64,000 nucleotides of DNA from Paludibacteraceae bacterium (GTDB taxonomy: Bacteria; Bacteroidota; Bacteroidia; Bacteroidales; Paludibacteraceae), in assembly GCA_017478225.1 (NCBI GenBank), contig JAFVDX010000002.1:145485-209484 (forward strand), read 5' to 3'. The position numbers and the translations under genes are program-made. Each line of letters begins with the position of its first letter. The first letter of the stretch is position 1. The notes beneath the pieces are model-generated. The model did no database searches. It saw only the letters and a program-made list of their open reading frames with translations, and was not told the DNA's origin. Positions 43,583 to 51,664 of the stretch are shown here, piece by piece.

Positions 43583-44098
43583 ATGAAAAAGAATCTATTT
43601 TTAGCACTATGTTTGTGCGCAATATATATCGGCTTTACAGCCTGTGAAAACAAGTCTAAAGATGATACACCACCTATGATAGACGACGCATCGTTTCTGC
43701 CAGCCGACTGTGATATCTATTACATCGGCGACACGATTCAGGTGCATTTCGTCTGCTCGGATGATACCGAATTAGGCAACTATAATATCGAGATTCATAA
43801 TAATTTTGACCACCACACGCATAGCACTTCTGCCTCTGATTGCGGGCATGAAGGTGAACACCATGACGAAGAAGATACCGAACACGACCATGAGCACACC
43901 ACTGCAGAAGGTGCTTGGGTCTATAACCAAGATTTCCCCATCGCCCGTGGCTTAAAAGGCGACACAGTGGATGTCAATATTCCTGTTCCTGTAGAAGCAA
44001 CGGATGGAGACTATCATTTTATGCTCCGTCTGACTGACCGTGCAGGTTGGCAGACTATCAAAGCAGTAGCCATCCATCTGCATGAACAAGGAGAATAA
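43583..44098 (+). CDS. DUF4625 His-rich lipoprotein
   Basis: About 171 residues. Lipoprotein signal (LCLCAIYIGFTACEN) and an immunoglobulin-like DUF4625 fold (YYIGDTIQVHFVCSDDTELG, DYHFMLRLTDRAGW). Residues about 72-110 contain a histidine cluster (HNNFDHHTHSTSASDCGHEG, then HHDEEDTEHDHEH), a strong metal-binding stretch. It starts 22 bp after the receptor gene and probably captures or hands over metal at the cell surface or periplasm. Confidence 0.8.
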   Translation: MKKNLFLALCLCAIYIGFTACENKSKDDTPPMIDDASFLPADCDIYYIGDTIQVHFVCSDDTELGNYNIEIHNNFDHHTHSTSASDCGHEGEHHDEEDTEHDHEHTTAEGAWVYNQDFPIARGLKGDTVDVNIPVPVEATDGDYHFMLRLTDRAGWQTIKAVAIHLHEQGE

Positions 44099-44171
44099 AT
44101 ATTTTTTATTTACATAATTAGCAAAAAAGTTGTAACTTTGCACAAAAATAGAAACTAAATAATTTAATATC

Positions 44172-45113
44172 ATGCAAATTAAAGCCATTAAATTCCGCAA
44201 AGACGGATTCTACACCCAGCCGTTCGCCTTCGGTGGCGAAGAAGGACAAGACAAGTTCAATCACAATATCCGCTATCGTGGCAGTCTGCAGAACTACTTG
44301 ATTGACACGGGAAAGGATATTATTCTTGTCGATACAGGTCTGCCTGCCGGCACGCCGGAAGAGGTGCCCAACGAGAAGTCACTTGCCTACACGGGCAAGG
44401 ATATTTGCTCCTATATGGAAGCGTTTGAGAAACTCGGCTACAAGCCAGAACAAGTGACTAAGATTCTCCTCACTCACCGCCATGCCGACCACTCCGGCGA
44501 GTTGCGTTCCTTCCCCAATGCACAGATCTTCGTAAACACGGACGAACTGAATGCTGCGGAACTGCAGGGACTGACGAACTTGGTGCCCGTCCATTTCACC
44601 GACGGCGCGTATTATAACTTCCCCGATAGTCAGAAAATCTGTGTGGGTGTTTATTTCATCAAAGCGAAAGGTCACACTAACGGCAACAGTCTTATCATCG
44701 CAGAGGACGAAGGGCTGTTCTATATGTTCCAAGGCGATATCACTTATGTGGACGAAGCACTATATGAGAACAAACTGTCGGTAGTCTTTGACGACCTTGC
44801 CGCTGCCCGCGAGACACTCAACCGCGTGCGCGAATTCGTCCGGAACCACCCCACGATCTATATGGGTACGCACACACCGCAGGGGTATGAAAACCTTGAA
44901 GCCAAACGCATTATTGACCTCAACAACCCCATTCCAACAGTACTTGCCAAAGTGGATTTCACTGAGCAAGAAGCCAGCGGCAAATATGTTTGCTCCATCT
45001 GTGGCTATGTCTATGACCCTCAGGCGCACGACGGAGTAGCCTTCGAAGACCTGCCCGACGACTGGAAATGCCCCCGCTGCAAACAACCCAAATCCAAATT
45101 TAACAAGGCATAA
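44172..45113 (+). CDS. Metallo-beta-lactamase-fold hydrolase fused to rubredoxin
   Basis: 313 residues. Residues 1-255 form an MBL domain with HRHADHSG and the later metal ligands ([17 protein letters not shown]). The C-terminal 45 residues are a rubredoxin: [10 protein letters not shown] and CPRCKQPKS hold four Cys for one iron. This combination suggests redox-linked hydrolase or oxygen/NO detoxification chemistry (as in flavo-diiron relatives, though without the diiron signature seen clearly). A -7 like TAACTTTG stands at 44133-44140. The nitroreductase gene follows 18 bp later, in keeping with an oxidative-stress operon. Confidence 0.85.
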   Translation: MQIKAIKFRKDGFYTQPFAFGGEEGQDKFNHNIRYRGSLQNYLIDTGKDIILVDTGLPAGTPEEVPNEKSLAYTGKDICSYMEAFEKLGYKPEQVTKILLTHRHADHSGELRSFPNAQIFVNTDELNAAELQGLTNLVPVHFTDGAYYNFPDSQKICVGVYFIKAKGHTNGNSLIIAEDEGLFYMFQGDITYVDEALYENKLSVVFDDLAAARETLNRVREFVRNHPTIYMGTHTPQGYENLEAKRIIDLNNPIPTVLAKVDFTEQEASGKYVCSICGYVYDPQAHDGVAFEDLPDDWKCPRCKQPKSKFNKA

Positions 45114-45131
45114 CTTTAAAACTAACAGATT

Positions 45132-45812
45132 ATGACCCTACAAGAAGCAATCCTTGTCCGCCATAGCGTGCGGCAGTACAAGGACACCGCCATCGAGGCA
45201 GAGAAAATAGTGCAGTTACAGACGCTGATTGACAAATCGAATAGCGAGGCAGGGTTGCATATTCAGTTGGTAACCAACGAACCAAATGCTTTCTCACAAG
45301 GCATGGCAAAATATGGCAAGTTCAGCGGCATCAGCAATTATATTGCGATGGTTTGCAAGAAAGGCGAGGACACCACGCTTGGCTATTACGGCGAGCAGGT
45401 GGTCTTGTTGGCGCAGACGCTCGGACTCAACACCTGCTGGGTAGGTCTGACTTTCAGCAAGCAACCCGACAGTTACGAAGTCCGTGACGGCGAGCACTTG
45501 GTTTGCCTTGTGCCTGTGGGCTATGGCGCCAACCAAGGCGTGCAACACCCGCAAAAAAAGGTCATTGACGATGTAGCGGAAGGCAAGAAGCCTTTCCCCA
45601 ATTGGTTCATCCGTGGCGTAGAGGCGGCATTGCTTGCGCCAACCGCCGTCAATCAGCAGTTGTTCCGTTTTGTTCTCCACGACGGCAACAAAGTAGAAGC
45701 CAAGAAAGCCTTTTCCCTAACCAATGGTTTAGGATATGCTCCCGTTGACCTCGGTATCGTCAAATGCCATTTCGAGATAGGAGCCGGCAAGGAGAATTTC
45801 GAATGGGTTTAA
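45132..45812 (+). CDS. Nitroreductase family protein
   Basis: 226 residues. The FMN-binding start LVRHSVRQYKD is typical; LGLNTCWVGLTFSK and LLAPTAVNQQLFRF are further landmarks. It reduces nitro compounds, quinones or flavins with NAD(P)H. It lies between the MBL-rubredoxin and the methyltransferase-like membrane protein, all closely spaced, so co-expression is likely. The C-terminus (GIVKCHFEIGAGKENFEW) is the TM1586-type variant. Confidence 0.85.
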   Translation: MTLQEAILVRHSVRQYKDTAIEAEKIVQLQTLIDKSNSEAGLHIQLVTNEPNAFSQGMAKYGKFSGISNYIAMVCKKGEDTTLGYYGEQVVLLAQTLGLNTCWVGLTFSKQPDSYEVRDGEHLVCLVPVGYGANQGVQHPQKKVIDDVAEGKKPFPNWFIRGVEAALLAPTAVNQQLFRFVLHDGNKVEAKKAFSLTNGLGYAPVDLGIVKCHFEIGAGKENFEWV

Positions 45813-45854
45813 ATGCCAGCATTACATGTAAACCAAATCCAAATTGAAAACACT

Positions 45855-46511
45855 ATGACCCTCAAACTTTTCTTTCAGGCTCTGACGAAGTTCCTTGCCG
45901 GCTTGTTGTTGGTTTGTTTGCTGCTGTTCCTGCCTGCCGGCACGTTCGATTATCCGCAGGCATGGCGGCTCATCGGACTGCTGTTTACTTCGATGATTAT
46001 TGCCGGTGTCTGGCTTATGATCAATCAACCAGAACTGCTAAGCAGACGCTTGAACACCAAAGAAGAACAGCACGAGCAGAAATGGGTGGTGGCGCTGAGC
46101 GGATTGCTTTTTGTGGCAATGTTCGTTGTGGCAGGGCTTGGTCGTCGTTTTGATTGGTATATGCTGCCTGATTACGACTGGATTACGTACCCTGTTATCG
46201 CGCTTTTCCTTACCGGCTACGGGCTGTATTTCCAAGTGCTGCGTGAGAATATATGGCTCTCGCGGACAATCAAGGTGCAGCAGGACCAAAAGGTCATCAG
46301 CACAGGACTCTACGGCAAGGTCCGCCATCCGATGTATGCGGCTACGCTGTTGCTGTTTCTCAGTATGCCGCTTGTTGCTGTCATGCTGCTGTATGTTCCG
46401 ATAATCGCACTCCGTATCCGCAACGAGGAGCAGGTGCTCGAACGCGACCTGAAAGGCTACAAAGAATACAAACAGCAGGTCCGTTATAAAGTCATTCCGT
46501 ATATTTGGTGA
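45855..46511 (+). CDS. Isoprenylcysteine carboxyl methyltransferase (ICMT)-like membrane protein
   Basis: About 218 residues with five to six membrane segments. The family motif GLYGKVRHPMYAATLL (R-H-P-x-Y) and the C-terminal RIRNEEQVLERDLKGYKEY (E-E pair) bind SAM in this group. Bacterial members methylate lipid or small-molecule targets. An earlier ATG at 45813 adds 14 residues directly after the nitroreductase stop; the ATG at 45855 puts the membrane part first. Its last codons (TATTTGGTGA) recur in front of the second hydrolase copy at 51650. Confidence 0.82.
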   Translation: MTLKLFFQALTKFLAGLLLVCLLLFLPAGTFDYPQAWRLIGLLFTSMIIAGVWLMINQPELLSRRLNTKEEQHEQKWVVALSGLLFVAMFVVAGLGRRFDWYMLPDYDWITYPVIALFLTGYGLYFQVLRENIWLSRTIKVQQDQKVISTGLYGKVRHPMYAATLLLFLSMPLVAVMLLYVPIIALRIRNEEQVLERDLKGYKEYKQQVRYKVIPYIW

Positions 46512-46512
46512 T

Positions 46513-47274
46513 ATGAACTTCCGACTCTTTGGTAACGAAAAAGCCCCTACTCTACTCCTCATTCCCGGTTTGGGAGTGTCGTACGAAATTTTCCTTCCGC
46601 TTATTCGGTTGGTGGAAGACAAGTTCCGTATCATCGCTGCCGAAGTGGATGGTTTCACGCTCGGCAGGCACACGCGCTTCACGTCTGTGGACGACCAGGC
46701 GGCACAAGTCATCGACTACATCAAAGCGCATTTTGATGGACATCTGGACTGCGCGTACGGGCTTTCGCTGGGCGGTAAGATCCTCTCACGTGTCTTGGAA
46801 CGCATCGAACTGATGACCATCGACCATGCCATCCTTGATGCCGCACCTTTGCTGCCCTTGCTGCGATGGCTCATCAATCCACTGCGTTACTATCAGGCGG
46901 TGAATGTCTGGATGTGTTACCACTGGACGGGGTTCTGGAAAGCGGTCTTCCGTTCGCACTATTTCGATGTGCTACTCTGCGAGTGCAAGAAAATTTGGCC
47001 ATTCGGCGGAACACAGGCAGTGGTGGACTGCTATAAGTCCGTATATACCAACCGCCTCAACGCTATTCACGGCGCGGACATCCATTTCTGGTACGGCACC
47101 AAAGAAGCCTTCGTCGCCAAGCCGCAGGTGAAGCACCTCCTGTTCCTCTGCCCGCAAGCCCACATCGAAGTCTTCCAAGGCATGAACCATGGCCAACTCC
47201 TCATTGACCATCTCGAAGAAGTAGTGAGGAGGGTACTACTGGTAACAAACAGTCGAGAAGATATTGCAGGATAG
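46513..47274 (+). CDS. Alpha/beta hydrolase (copy 1)
   Basis: 253 residues. Start TLLLIPGLGVSYEIFLPLI, nucleophile elbow CAYGLSLGGKIL (Ser about 89) and the His near GMNHGQLLIDH. Probably an esterase or thioesterase; substrate unknown. It starts 1 bp after the ICMT stop. The copy at 51665-52408 is nearly identical over about 240 residues. Its tail here (RRVLLVTNSREDIAG) differs from the copy (DIAKRISKLTLLS), so the duplication ends near position 47215. Confidence 0.85.
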   Translation: MNFRLFGNEKAPTLLLIPGLGVSYEIFLPLIRLVEDKFRIIAAEVDGFTLGRHTRFTSVDDQAAQVIDYIKAHFDGHLDCAYGLSLGGKILSRVLERIELMTIDHAILDAAPLLPLLRWLINPLRYYQAVNVWMCYHWTGFWKAVFRSHYFDVLLCECKKIWPFGGTQAVVDCYKSVYTNRLNAIHGADIHFWYGTKEAFVAKPQVKHLLFLCPQAHIEVFQGMNHGQLLIDHLEEVVRRVLLVTNSREDIAG

Positions 47275-47304
47275 CCCCCGCGTAAGGGAAGAAAGATAAA
47301 GCAG

Positions 47305-47400
47305 CAGGCAGAGGTCGGAATATTATTTCGACGTAATGGACGAAGAAAAGGAGCGGTGTTTGGTAAACGCCTGAAACTGCCAAGAAGCAACTATCAATTA
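47305..47400. repeat. Short palindrome element, relative of the 59-kb array
   Basis: GCAGGCAGAGGTCGG is followed by GTCGGAATA-t-TATTTCGAC (47314-47332, one mismatch) and GTAATGGACGAAGAAAAGGA, then a weaker palindrome. The same order with other stem sequences is found at 59418 and 63236. It lies between convergent genes. Confidence 0.5.
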
Positions 47401-47404
47401 AAAC

Positions 47405-47433
47405 AAAAGGTAACCCGTAAAGATTACCCTTTG
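47405..47433. terminator. Bidirectional terminator between convergent genes
   Basis: AAAGGTAA (47406-47413) and TTACCCTTT (47424-47432) form a stem; A-rich on one side and T-rich on the other. Confidence 0.55.
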
Positions 47434-47457
47434 CTTTAATTAGAGTGGTGTTGGTAT

Positions 47458-47976
47458 TTACCATCCATCTTCAGATGCCGGAGTACTTTGATTGGAGTTC
47501 GTTTCTGTATTCGTATTATCAGAAGAACTCTTGTCTTTTTTTCCTTTCATGGCATCAAACATAGTAGTAAATGCATCTTTGATGGCACTCCCTGCTTCCT
47601 TGAATGCCTGCCCAACCTCTGAGTTCCCTCCGCTACGTTCTCTCTTATCATGTTTTGCACGGCTATTAGATGTTGTTTGGATATCCTCAGAAGGCGTATT
47701 CTCTACAGTCCATGAATCATCCGAAGAACCTTCAAACGATTCAGTTGCAACTGACTTCTTTGGTGGGGCTACAAATCTGCCATCATCGTAAAGCACACCT
47801 TCTACTTCGGAAGAAGCAATAGATTTTTGGACATTGCCTTCTTTGTACACCACTTCATCTGCTCCCACAGACAGCACTGTCACATCCTCAATGTTTCCAT
47901 TGTTGTATGTAGCAATGATGTCTGCGAATGTGAATGAGGGAATAAGTGCTCCTATTACTAAAAAAAACTGTTTCAT
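47458..47976 (-). CDS. Secreted hypothetical protein with DII-repeat domain (a)
   Basis: 172 residues. Signal peptide (QFFLVIGALIPSFTFA), then a compact beta domain DIIATYNNGNIEDVTVLSVG ... VEGVLYDDGRFV, and a Ser/Asn/Lys-rich tail (KKDKSSSDNTNTETNSNQS). The beta domain is paralogous to the start of the next gene upstream (47973-48608). The 4-bp overlap (47973-47976) couples the two. Known only as a Bacteroidota envelope family; no function inferred. Confidence 0.7.
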   Translation of the reverse strand: MKQFFLVIGALIPSFTFADIIATYNNGNIEDVTVLSVGADEVVYKEGNVQKSIASSEVEGVLYDDGRFVAPPKKSVATESFEGSSDDSWTVENTPSEDIQTTSNSRAKHDKRERSGGNSEVGQAFKEAGSAIKDAFTTMFDAMKGKKDKSSSDNTNTETNSNQSTPASEDGW

Positions 47977-48608
47977 TTTGGATTAGTTTTGGATTGATTG
48001 TAGGCATTTATATATCCATTTACGAATGTTGCACATGCTTCTTCGCTAGGAACTCCTGCTAACTTCTTTTCTCTATAAGCCTGTGCTGCTATTTGAGCTA
48101 TGTCATAAGAGTTTTGCTTACAAGCTTTTTTGTATAGTTTATTGATATCCTTATGCTCCTTTAGATATTTTTTATAGGATTTAAAATCCTCCTTCATTAT
48201 ACACAAAGAGTATATATACTCTTGTCTCTCCAGAACACTCATTTTTTTCTTTTCATGTGGTTTTTCTATAATCTGCAATATCACAAGTTTCTCCCAATCA
48301 TAAAAATAATATGAGCCAGCGGAGCATATAAGAAAATTATCCGGAACTAGCGGCAACATCATTCCAGATGTGTCAATATTTGTTTTTTTGAGTTCCTCAT
48401 ATTGACCATCTGCATGTAAAACAGCCTCTACGGAATTATAATCTATAGAAAATGTATTGCCTTCTTTTGTGTACGTTACTCCTTCGTCACCAATACTCAA
48501 AATGCTTACATTCTCTATTAGAGTACCATCACGCAATGAAATAATATCCTGCGCAGAGACAATCCCCACGCAGAACATTATTGTCATCAAAAATAAAATA
48601 CGTTTCAT
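47973..48608 (-). CDS. Secreted hypothetical protein with DII-repeat domain (b)
   Basis: 211 residues. Signal peptide (RILFLMTIMFCVGIVSAQ), then DIISLRDGTLIENVSILSIG and VEAVLHADGQY, the same domain as in 47458-47976. The C-terminal half is helical and contains KKYLKEHKDINKLYKKACKQ, a structure like a tetratricopeptide or coiled helical segment. It overlaps the upstream gene by one base (TGATG). Function unknown. Confidence 0.7.
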   Translation of the reverse strand: MKRILFLMTIMFCVGIVSAQDIISLRDGTLIENVSILSIGDEGVTYTKEGNTFSIDYNSVEAVLHADGQYEELKKTNIDTSGMMLPLVPDNFLICSAGSYYFYDWEKLVILQIIEKPHEKKKMSVLERQEYIYSLCIMKEDFKSYKKYLKEHKDINKLYKKACKQNSYDIAQIAAQAYREKKLAGVPSEEACATFVNGYINAYNQSKTNPK

Positions 48609-49576
48609 CAGTCTTCAGGCACTAAACGGAACATGTAACTTACATCGTTGTCGTCAATGATGGAGAGAACATCTAACTTCTTAGTTTGCGAATAATATCC
48701 TTTCTTCTCACATTTGATCTCGATTTGTACATTTCCGGCATTGTTATACGTCAATCCTTTGATGTTGATGGTCTCTGTGCCTTCGTACGGAGTGGTCTCC
48801 AAATACTTGTAATTCTGGTTCTTTACTTCAGGTGTTTGAGAAATGACGCGCCAAGATACATCTGCTCCTTGCGGCCGCGAATTAACATTCCAATGTACAG
48901 CGATGTGCTCTAAAGCGGTATTACCTTCGCCTGTGACTTTTTTGTTTGCCTCTTGTTTCGGGTCTTTTGCACGATGCAAGAAATAGGCAACGCGATCCCA
49001 GTCTATGTCAGCAAGAGCAGCTGCATAGGCTTTGTTAATTGCTTGCTGTGCGTACAATATGGATTGAGCACTACCATATATGCTTGCGCGACCTGCGACT
49101 TCAGTAGTCGGATAAACGATAGCACGGTTATGATCGAATATCTTTACATCCATAATTACAGTACCGTTCCATCCTATACCGGAAAGCCAGTCGGTATGGA
49201 ATTCTTTTATTGTAATCTGCATCAAATAATCGGTAGCGACATCTGCGTCCATATTGAAGCCCATAGTACGCATATAACGACGCATACTTTCCGGAACGAA
49301 AGAGCCAATACCAGGATTTACGTTTACTGTTGGTTTGCTCGTTGCAGCAGCGTCATAGACTTGAATGAGGCGTTTGTCAGAACGGCCGTCTTGTACATTA
49401 AGACGGATACCGTACTCAAGATTTGCATACTTGTCTGCCTGTGGATTTTCTACCAGTGCGAGATTGATTGTTTGTACTTGCGGCTGAGCAGGTGCAACAG
49501 CCTTACGTGAAGAAGAACAAGATGCTGTTGCTATTGCAATGCACGCCAAAGCCGCGATAATTGTTTTCGTTTTCAT
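48608..49576 (-). CDS. Envelope lipoprotein of a four-gene operon
   Basis: 322 residues. Lipoprotein signal (LACIAIATASCSSSRK). The mature part has INLALVENPQADKYANLEYG, GIRLNVQDGRSDKRLIQVYD and MDVKIFDHNRAIVYPTTEVAG, then a C-terminal region VQIEIKCEKKGYYSQTKKLD that looks like an Ig-like or carboxypeptidase-regulatory fold. The middle resembles lipoproteins of the YajG/flagellar-assembly type (uncertain). It is the second gene of the minus-strand operon 50164-47458. Confidence 0.65.
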   Translation of the reverse strand: MKTKTIIAALACIAIATASCSSSRKAVAPAQPQVQTINLALVENPQADKYANLEYGIRLNVQDGRSDKRLIQVYDAAATSKPTVNVNPGIGSFVPESMRRYMRTMGFNMDADVATDYLMQITIKEFHTDWLSGIGWNGTVIMDVKIFDHNRAIVYPTTEVAGRASIYGSAQSILYAQQAINKAYAAALADIDWDRVAYFLHRAKDPKQEANKKVTGEGNTALEHIAVHWNVNSRPQGADVSWRVISQTPEVKNQNYKYLETTPYEGTETINIKGLTYNNAGNVQIEIKCEKKGYYSQTKKLDVLSIIDDNDVSYMFRLVPED

Positions 49577-49600
49577 GATTAAATTCTTTAAAAGTTAAAC

Positions 49601-50164
49601 TTATTTTGCATCTGTTTTCAGTTTGATGAGTTTGGCAGAAACGGTGGTCTTGAAGACAATCTCCTTTCCGCGCTGCTCTACATTAGTAGAGATGACAGGC
49701 TCTACGACTCCGTCTGCGCCACGCACTTTAGAAGCATTGATAAGGCGGTAAATAGCAAGATTGCGCGCTACGTACTCTGGATTTCTGGTTGAATATGACT
49801 CACCAAAATCATCTGTTGTTAAGAAACCGAACCGCGCAATTCCGTCAAAATCAATAAGAGCCCATTTTTCTTGCTCACTATCAAATCTATATACCAATTT
49901 ACATTCACCATTTTCCTCTTTGAGAGTGTATTGCTCTCCTTTTCTTTGCTCGGAATAGATGATAGTAGCATCAGCAGTTACAGTATTTACAATAGTGTAA
50001 TCTGTACCATGTTTGAGATTCAGTTCAGACAAACCTACAGAGTTGATAGTGTTGACAGCTGTCGGAACGATGCGTTGAGTCAACTTTTTGGGTCCGAAAC
50101 ACGAAGTCATTGTGAACATGCATACCATCGTCATGGATGCAATAATCAGTTTTTTGTTAAACAT
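49601..50164 (-). CDS. Small lipoprotein, first gene of the envelope operon
   Basis: 187 residues. Lipoprotein signal (MTMVCMFTMTSCFGPKK). The rest has mixed strands and the phrase ASKVRGADGVVEPVISTNVE, which occurs in the heavy-metal-binding/YbjQ-like lipid-exposed family of Bacteroidota lipoproteins (my recollection, weak). It starts 24 bp before the next gene and about 80 bp downstream (on the minus strand) of the structured element at 50247-50506. Confidence 0.6.
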   Translation of the reverse strand: MFNKKLIIASMTMVCMFTMTSCFGPKKLTQRIVPTAVNTINSVGLSELNLKHGTDYTIVNTVTADATIIYSEQRKGEQYTLKEENGECKLVYRFDSEQEKWALIDFDGIARFGFLTTDDFGESYSTRNPEYVARNLAIYRLINASKVRGADGVVEPVISTNVEQRGKEIVFKTTVSAKLIKLKTDAK

Positions 50165-50246
50165 AATAAATGCATTTAATTTATGTTATCTCTACTCACT
50201 TAACGGCTTTTCGAATACTCCGTTAGCTCACTTAGAAATGGAGAGA

Positions 50247-50506
50247 GAGGCACATAAAAAAAGCGTGGAGCTAAGTTGCTTCAATCTGGGTCTAAAGGAT
50301 TTGCTGGACTACCTAACACACCAAATCTATACGAACAAAGCCCACGCTTCAACGTGAGCATTTCGGCTTGTTCCTTGGTGTGTTTTAAGTCTTAAGATAA
50401 GTGTCCAGCTTTCTTAGACCCAAGTATTTGAGCTAAAACGCTATAATTTTATGTATATTGCCTTTTAATCGTTATGCTTCATAGGCGGATTTTTGTTTGT
50501 TACTAT
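50247..50506 (-). ncRNA. Candidate structured RNA, family 2, copy C
   Basis: Helices (plus-strand coordinates): GGGTCTAA (50288-50295) with TTAGACCC (50414-50421); GCTGGAC (50303-50309) with GTCCAGC (50403-50409); AACACACCAA (50315-50324) with TTGGTGTGTT (50375-50384); an inner hairpin GAACAAAGCC...GGCTTGTTC. AAGCGTGG (50261-50268) is complementary to CCACGCTT (50342-50349), a pseudoknot. Copy D at 61631-61868 keeps all helices with changed bases. Read on the minus strand, the element ends in CCACGCTTTTTTT, like a terminator, so I favour that strand; this is not certain. The flanking 50165-50246 and 50507-50575 hold no gene. Confidence 0.65.
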
Positions 50507-50575
50507 GTTTATTTTTAATCGGTCAAGTTTAGCCGATACTTTCTCCGGTTTAGCGTCTCGGAGAGGGACGATTTA

Positions 50576-50806
50576 TCAACACACCTTTGCGGTGGTTAGT
50601 TCGTTTTGGAGGAACGAATAGACGTAACTGGGACTTTGGTAATACAAACCCGTGGAGTCGTCTTGCAGACGCTCGAAAGTCTCTGACGTATATAGCACAT
50701 CAATGGCTTCCTGCGGATCATAGTGGTATTCGTCTATCAACAGACCTGCCAACTCCGTACAAAGGTCGTCTTTCATCAACTGTATTTGCTCCTTCGTCAA
50801 TGCCAT
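50576..50806 (-). CDS. Third gene of the DUF3791/DUF3990 cassette
   Basis: 76 residues, small acidic-helical protein (LTKEQIQLMKDDLCTELAGL, SETFERLQDDSTGLYYQSPS, YVYSFLQNELTT). In Bacteroidota this type of short protein is often found right after DUF3990 and DUF3791 genes. Starts 1 bp after the DUF3990 stop. Possibly the antitoxin or a regulator of the cassette; no proof. Confidence 0.6.
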   Translation of the reverse strand: MALTKEQIQLMKDDLCTELAGLLIDEYHYDPQEAIDVLYTSETFERLQDDSTGLYYQSPSYVYSFLQNELTTAKVC

Positions 50807-50807
50807 A

Positions 50808-51291
50808 CTATATTCGTTTTAAGGTGTTTAACGCCCGTTCCGTTCCGAAATAATACTGGAAGGTGATACCTTTTGCATAGTGTAGTTCTTCAACCAGCCG
50901 TTGAAGGGAAATCACGCCTCCCATGTAACGGCGGAGTCGGAAAGTGACACCGTCGTCCGCTATCGGACCATACACAATATCGTAATCGTGAACAGACTTT
51001 TTGTTTCCCCGCGTCCGGTTAGCAAGTACGAAATTTGCCCATTCTTCGCTATAGTCATCAAAAAATCTTGACTTTCAATTCATCCGAATGGAGCCGGTTC
51101 TCATCAAAAAGGAACGTGGACACGCACACGCTGCCACTCTTGATCTGGCTCAGTTTCTGCTCCGCCATTTCAACTGCTTGCCGACGGTCGGCAGACAAGT
51201 AGAAACCTTTTCCGAAAGCCTTGTCAGGTTTGGAAAAACTCAAGTCGGACACCTCAACAGGCACATTGGAGCCGTGGTATAACTTCATCAC
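50808..51291 (-). pseudogene. DUF3990 (ADP-ribosyltransferase-like) protein with a +1 frameshift
   Basis: Start MKLYHGSNVPVEVSDLSFSK and FGKGFYLSADRRQAVEMAEQ are the first conserved blocks of DUF3990, which belongs, as I recall, to ADP-ribosyltransferase-like folds. The frame hits a stop at 51058 after LKVKIF. In the +1 frame it goes on as DDYSEEWANFVLANR, HDYDIVYGPIADDGVTFRLR and GITFQYYFGTERAL to a stop at 50808. The shift occurs in a run of six T (coding strand) where five would keep the frame. It may be a real mutation, a phase-variable tract or a sequencing error. Overlaps the DUF3791 gene by 4 bp. Confidence 0.75.
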
Positions 51292-51512
51292 CTGAATCCT
51301 CCTCCGTTATTGGCGCATACCTGTGCCATCGTTTCTACCGTGTCAGCGAAAGACTGCGTGTGCAAAACAGCATAGTGTTGACGCAGATGCTCCAGCCCTT
51401 TGTAGCGTTTCATGTATGCATAAGCCTGACGTGTCTCCACTCCAAAACGGCTCGCAAACTCACTGATGAGTGCTACCGTAAAACCGATCATATTTCGCTC
51501 TTCTCGTGCCAT
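51288..51512 (-). CDS. DUF3791 protein, first gene of the toxin-like cassette
   Basis: 74 residues: GFTVALISEFASRFGVETRQ, YAYMKRYKGLEHLRQHYAVL, HTQSFADTVETMA. This is the DUF3791 pattern, usually paired with DUF3990. Its start is 13 bp after the motif GAAAGTTGCAAA (reverse of 51525-51536), shared with promoters of other accessory genes. It probably binds the DUF3990 partner as an antitoxin; inference from pairing. Confidence 0.75.
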   Translation of the reverse strand: MAREERNMIGFTVALISEFASRFGVETRQAYAYMKRYKGLEHLRQHYAVLHTQSFADTVETMAQVCANNGGGFR

Positions 51513-51541
51513 GTGCTAAACATCTTTGCAACTTTCGGGTG

Positions 51542-51574
51542 CAAAGGTAGTGTTTTTTTCTCGACATGTGCAAG
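51542..51574 (-). promoter_or_regulatory. Promoter of the DUF3791 cassette
   Basis: Reverse strand: CTTG (51574-51571), 21 bp, TACCTTTG (51549-51542). Confidence 0.6.
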
Positions 51575-51611
51575 TATTTTGACAAAAAAGTGCGCATGAG
51601 TCCGTATTTTG

Positions 51612-51644
51612 CTTGCGTATTCGGATTTTTTTGTTGTACCTTTG
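51612..51644 (+). promoter_or_regulatory. Promoter of the second hydrolase copy
   Basis: CTTG at 51612-51615 and TACCTTTG at 51637-51644, 21 bp apart. Diverges from the promoter of the DUF3791 cassette. Confidence 0.6.
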
Positions 51645-51664
51645 CACACAGATTATTTGGTGAT

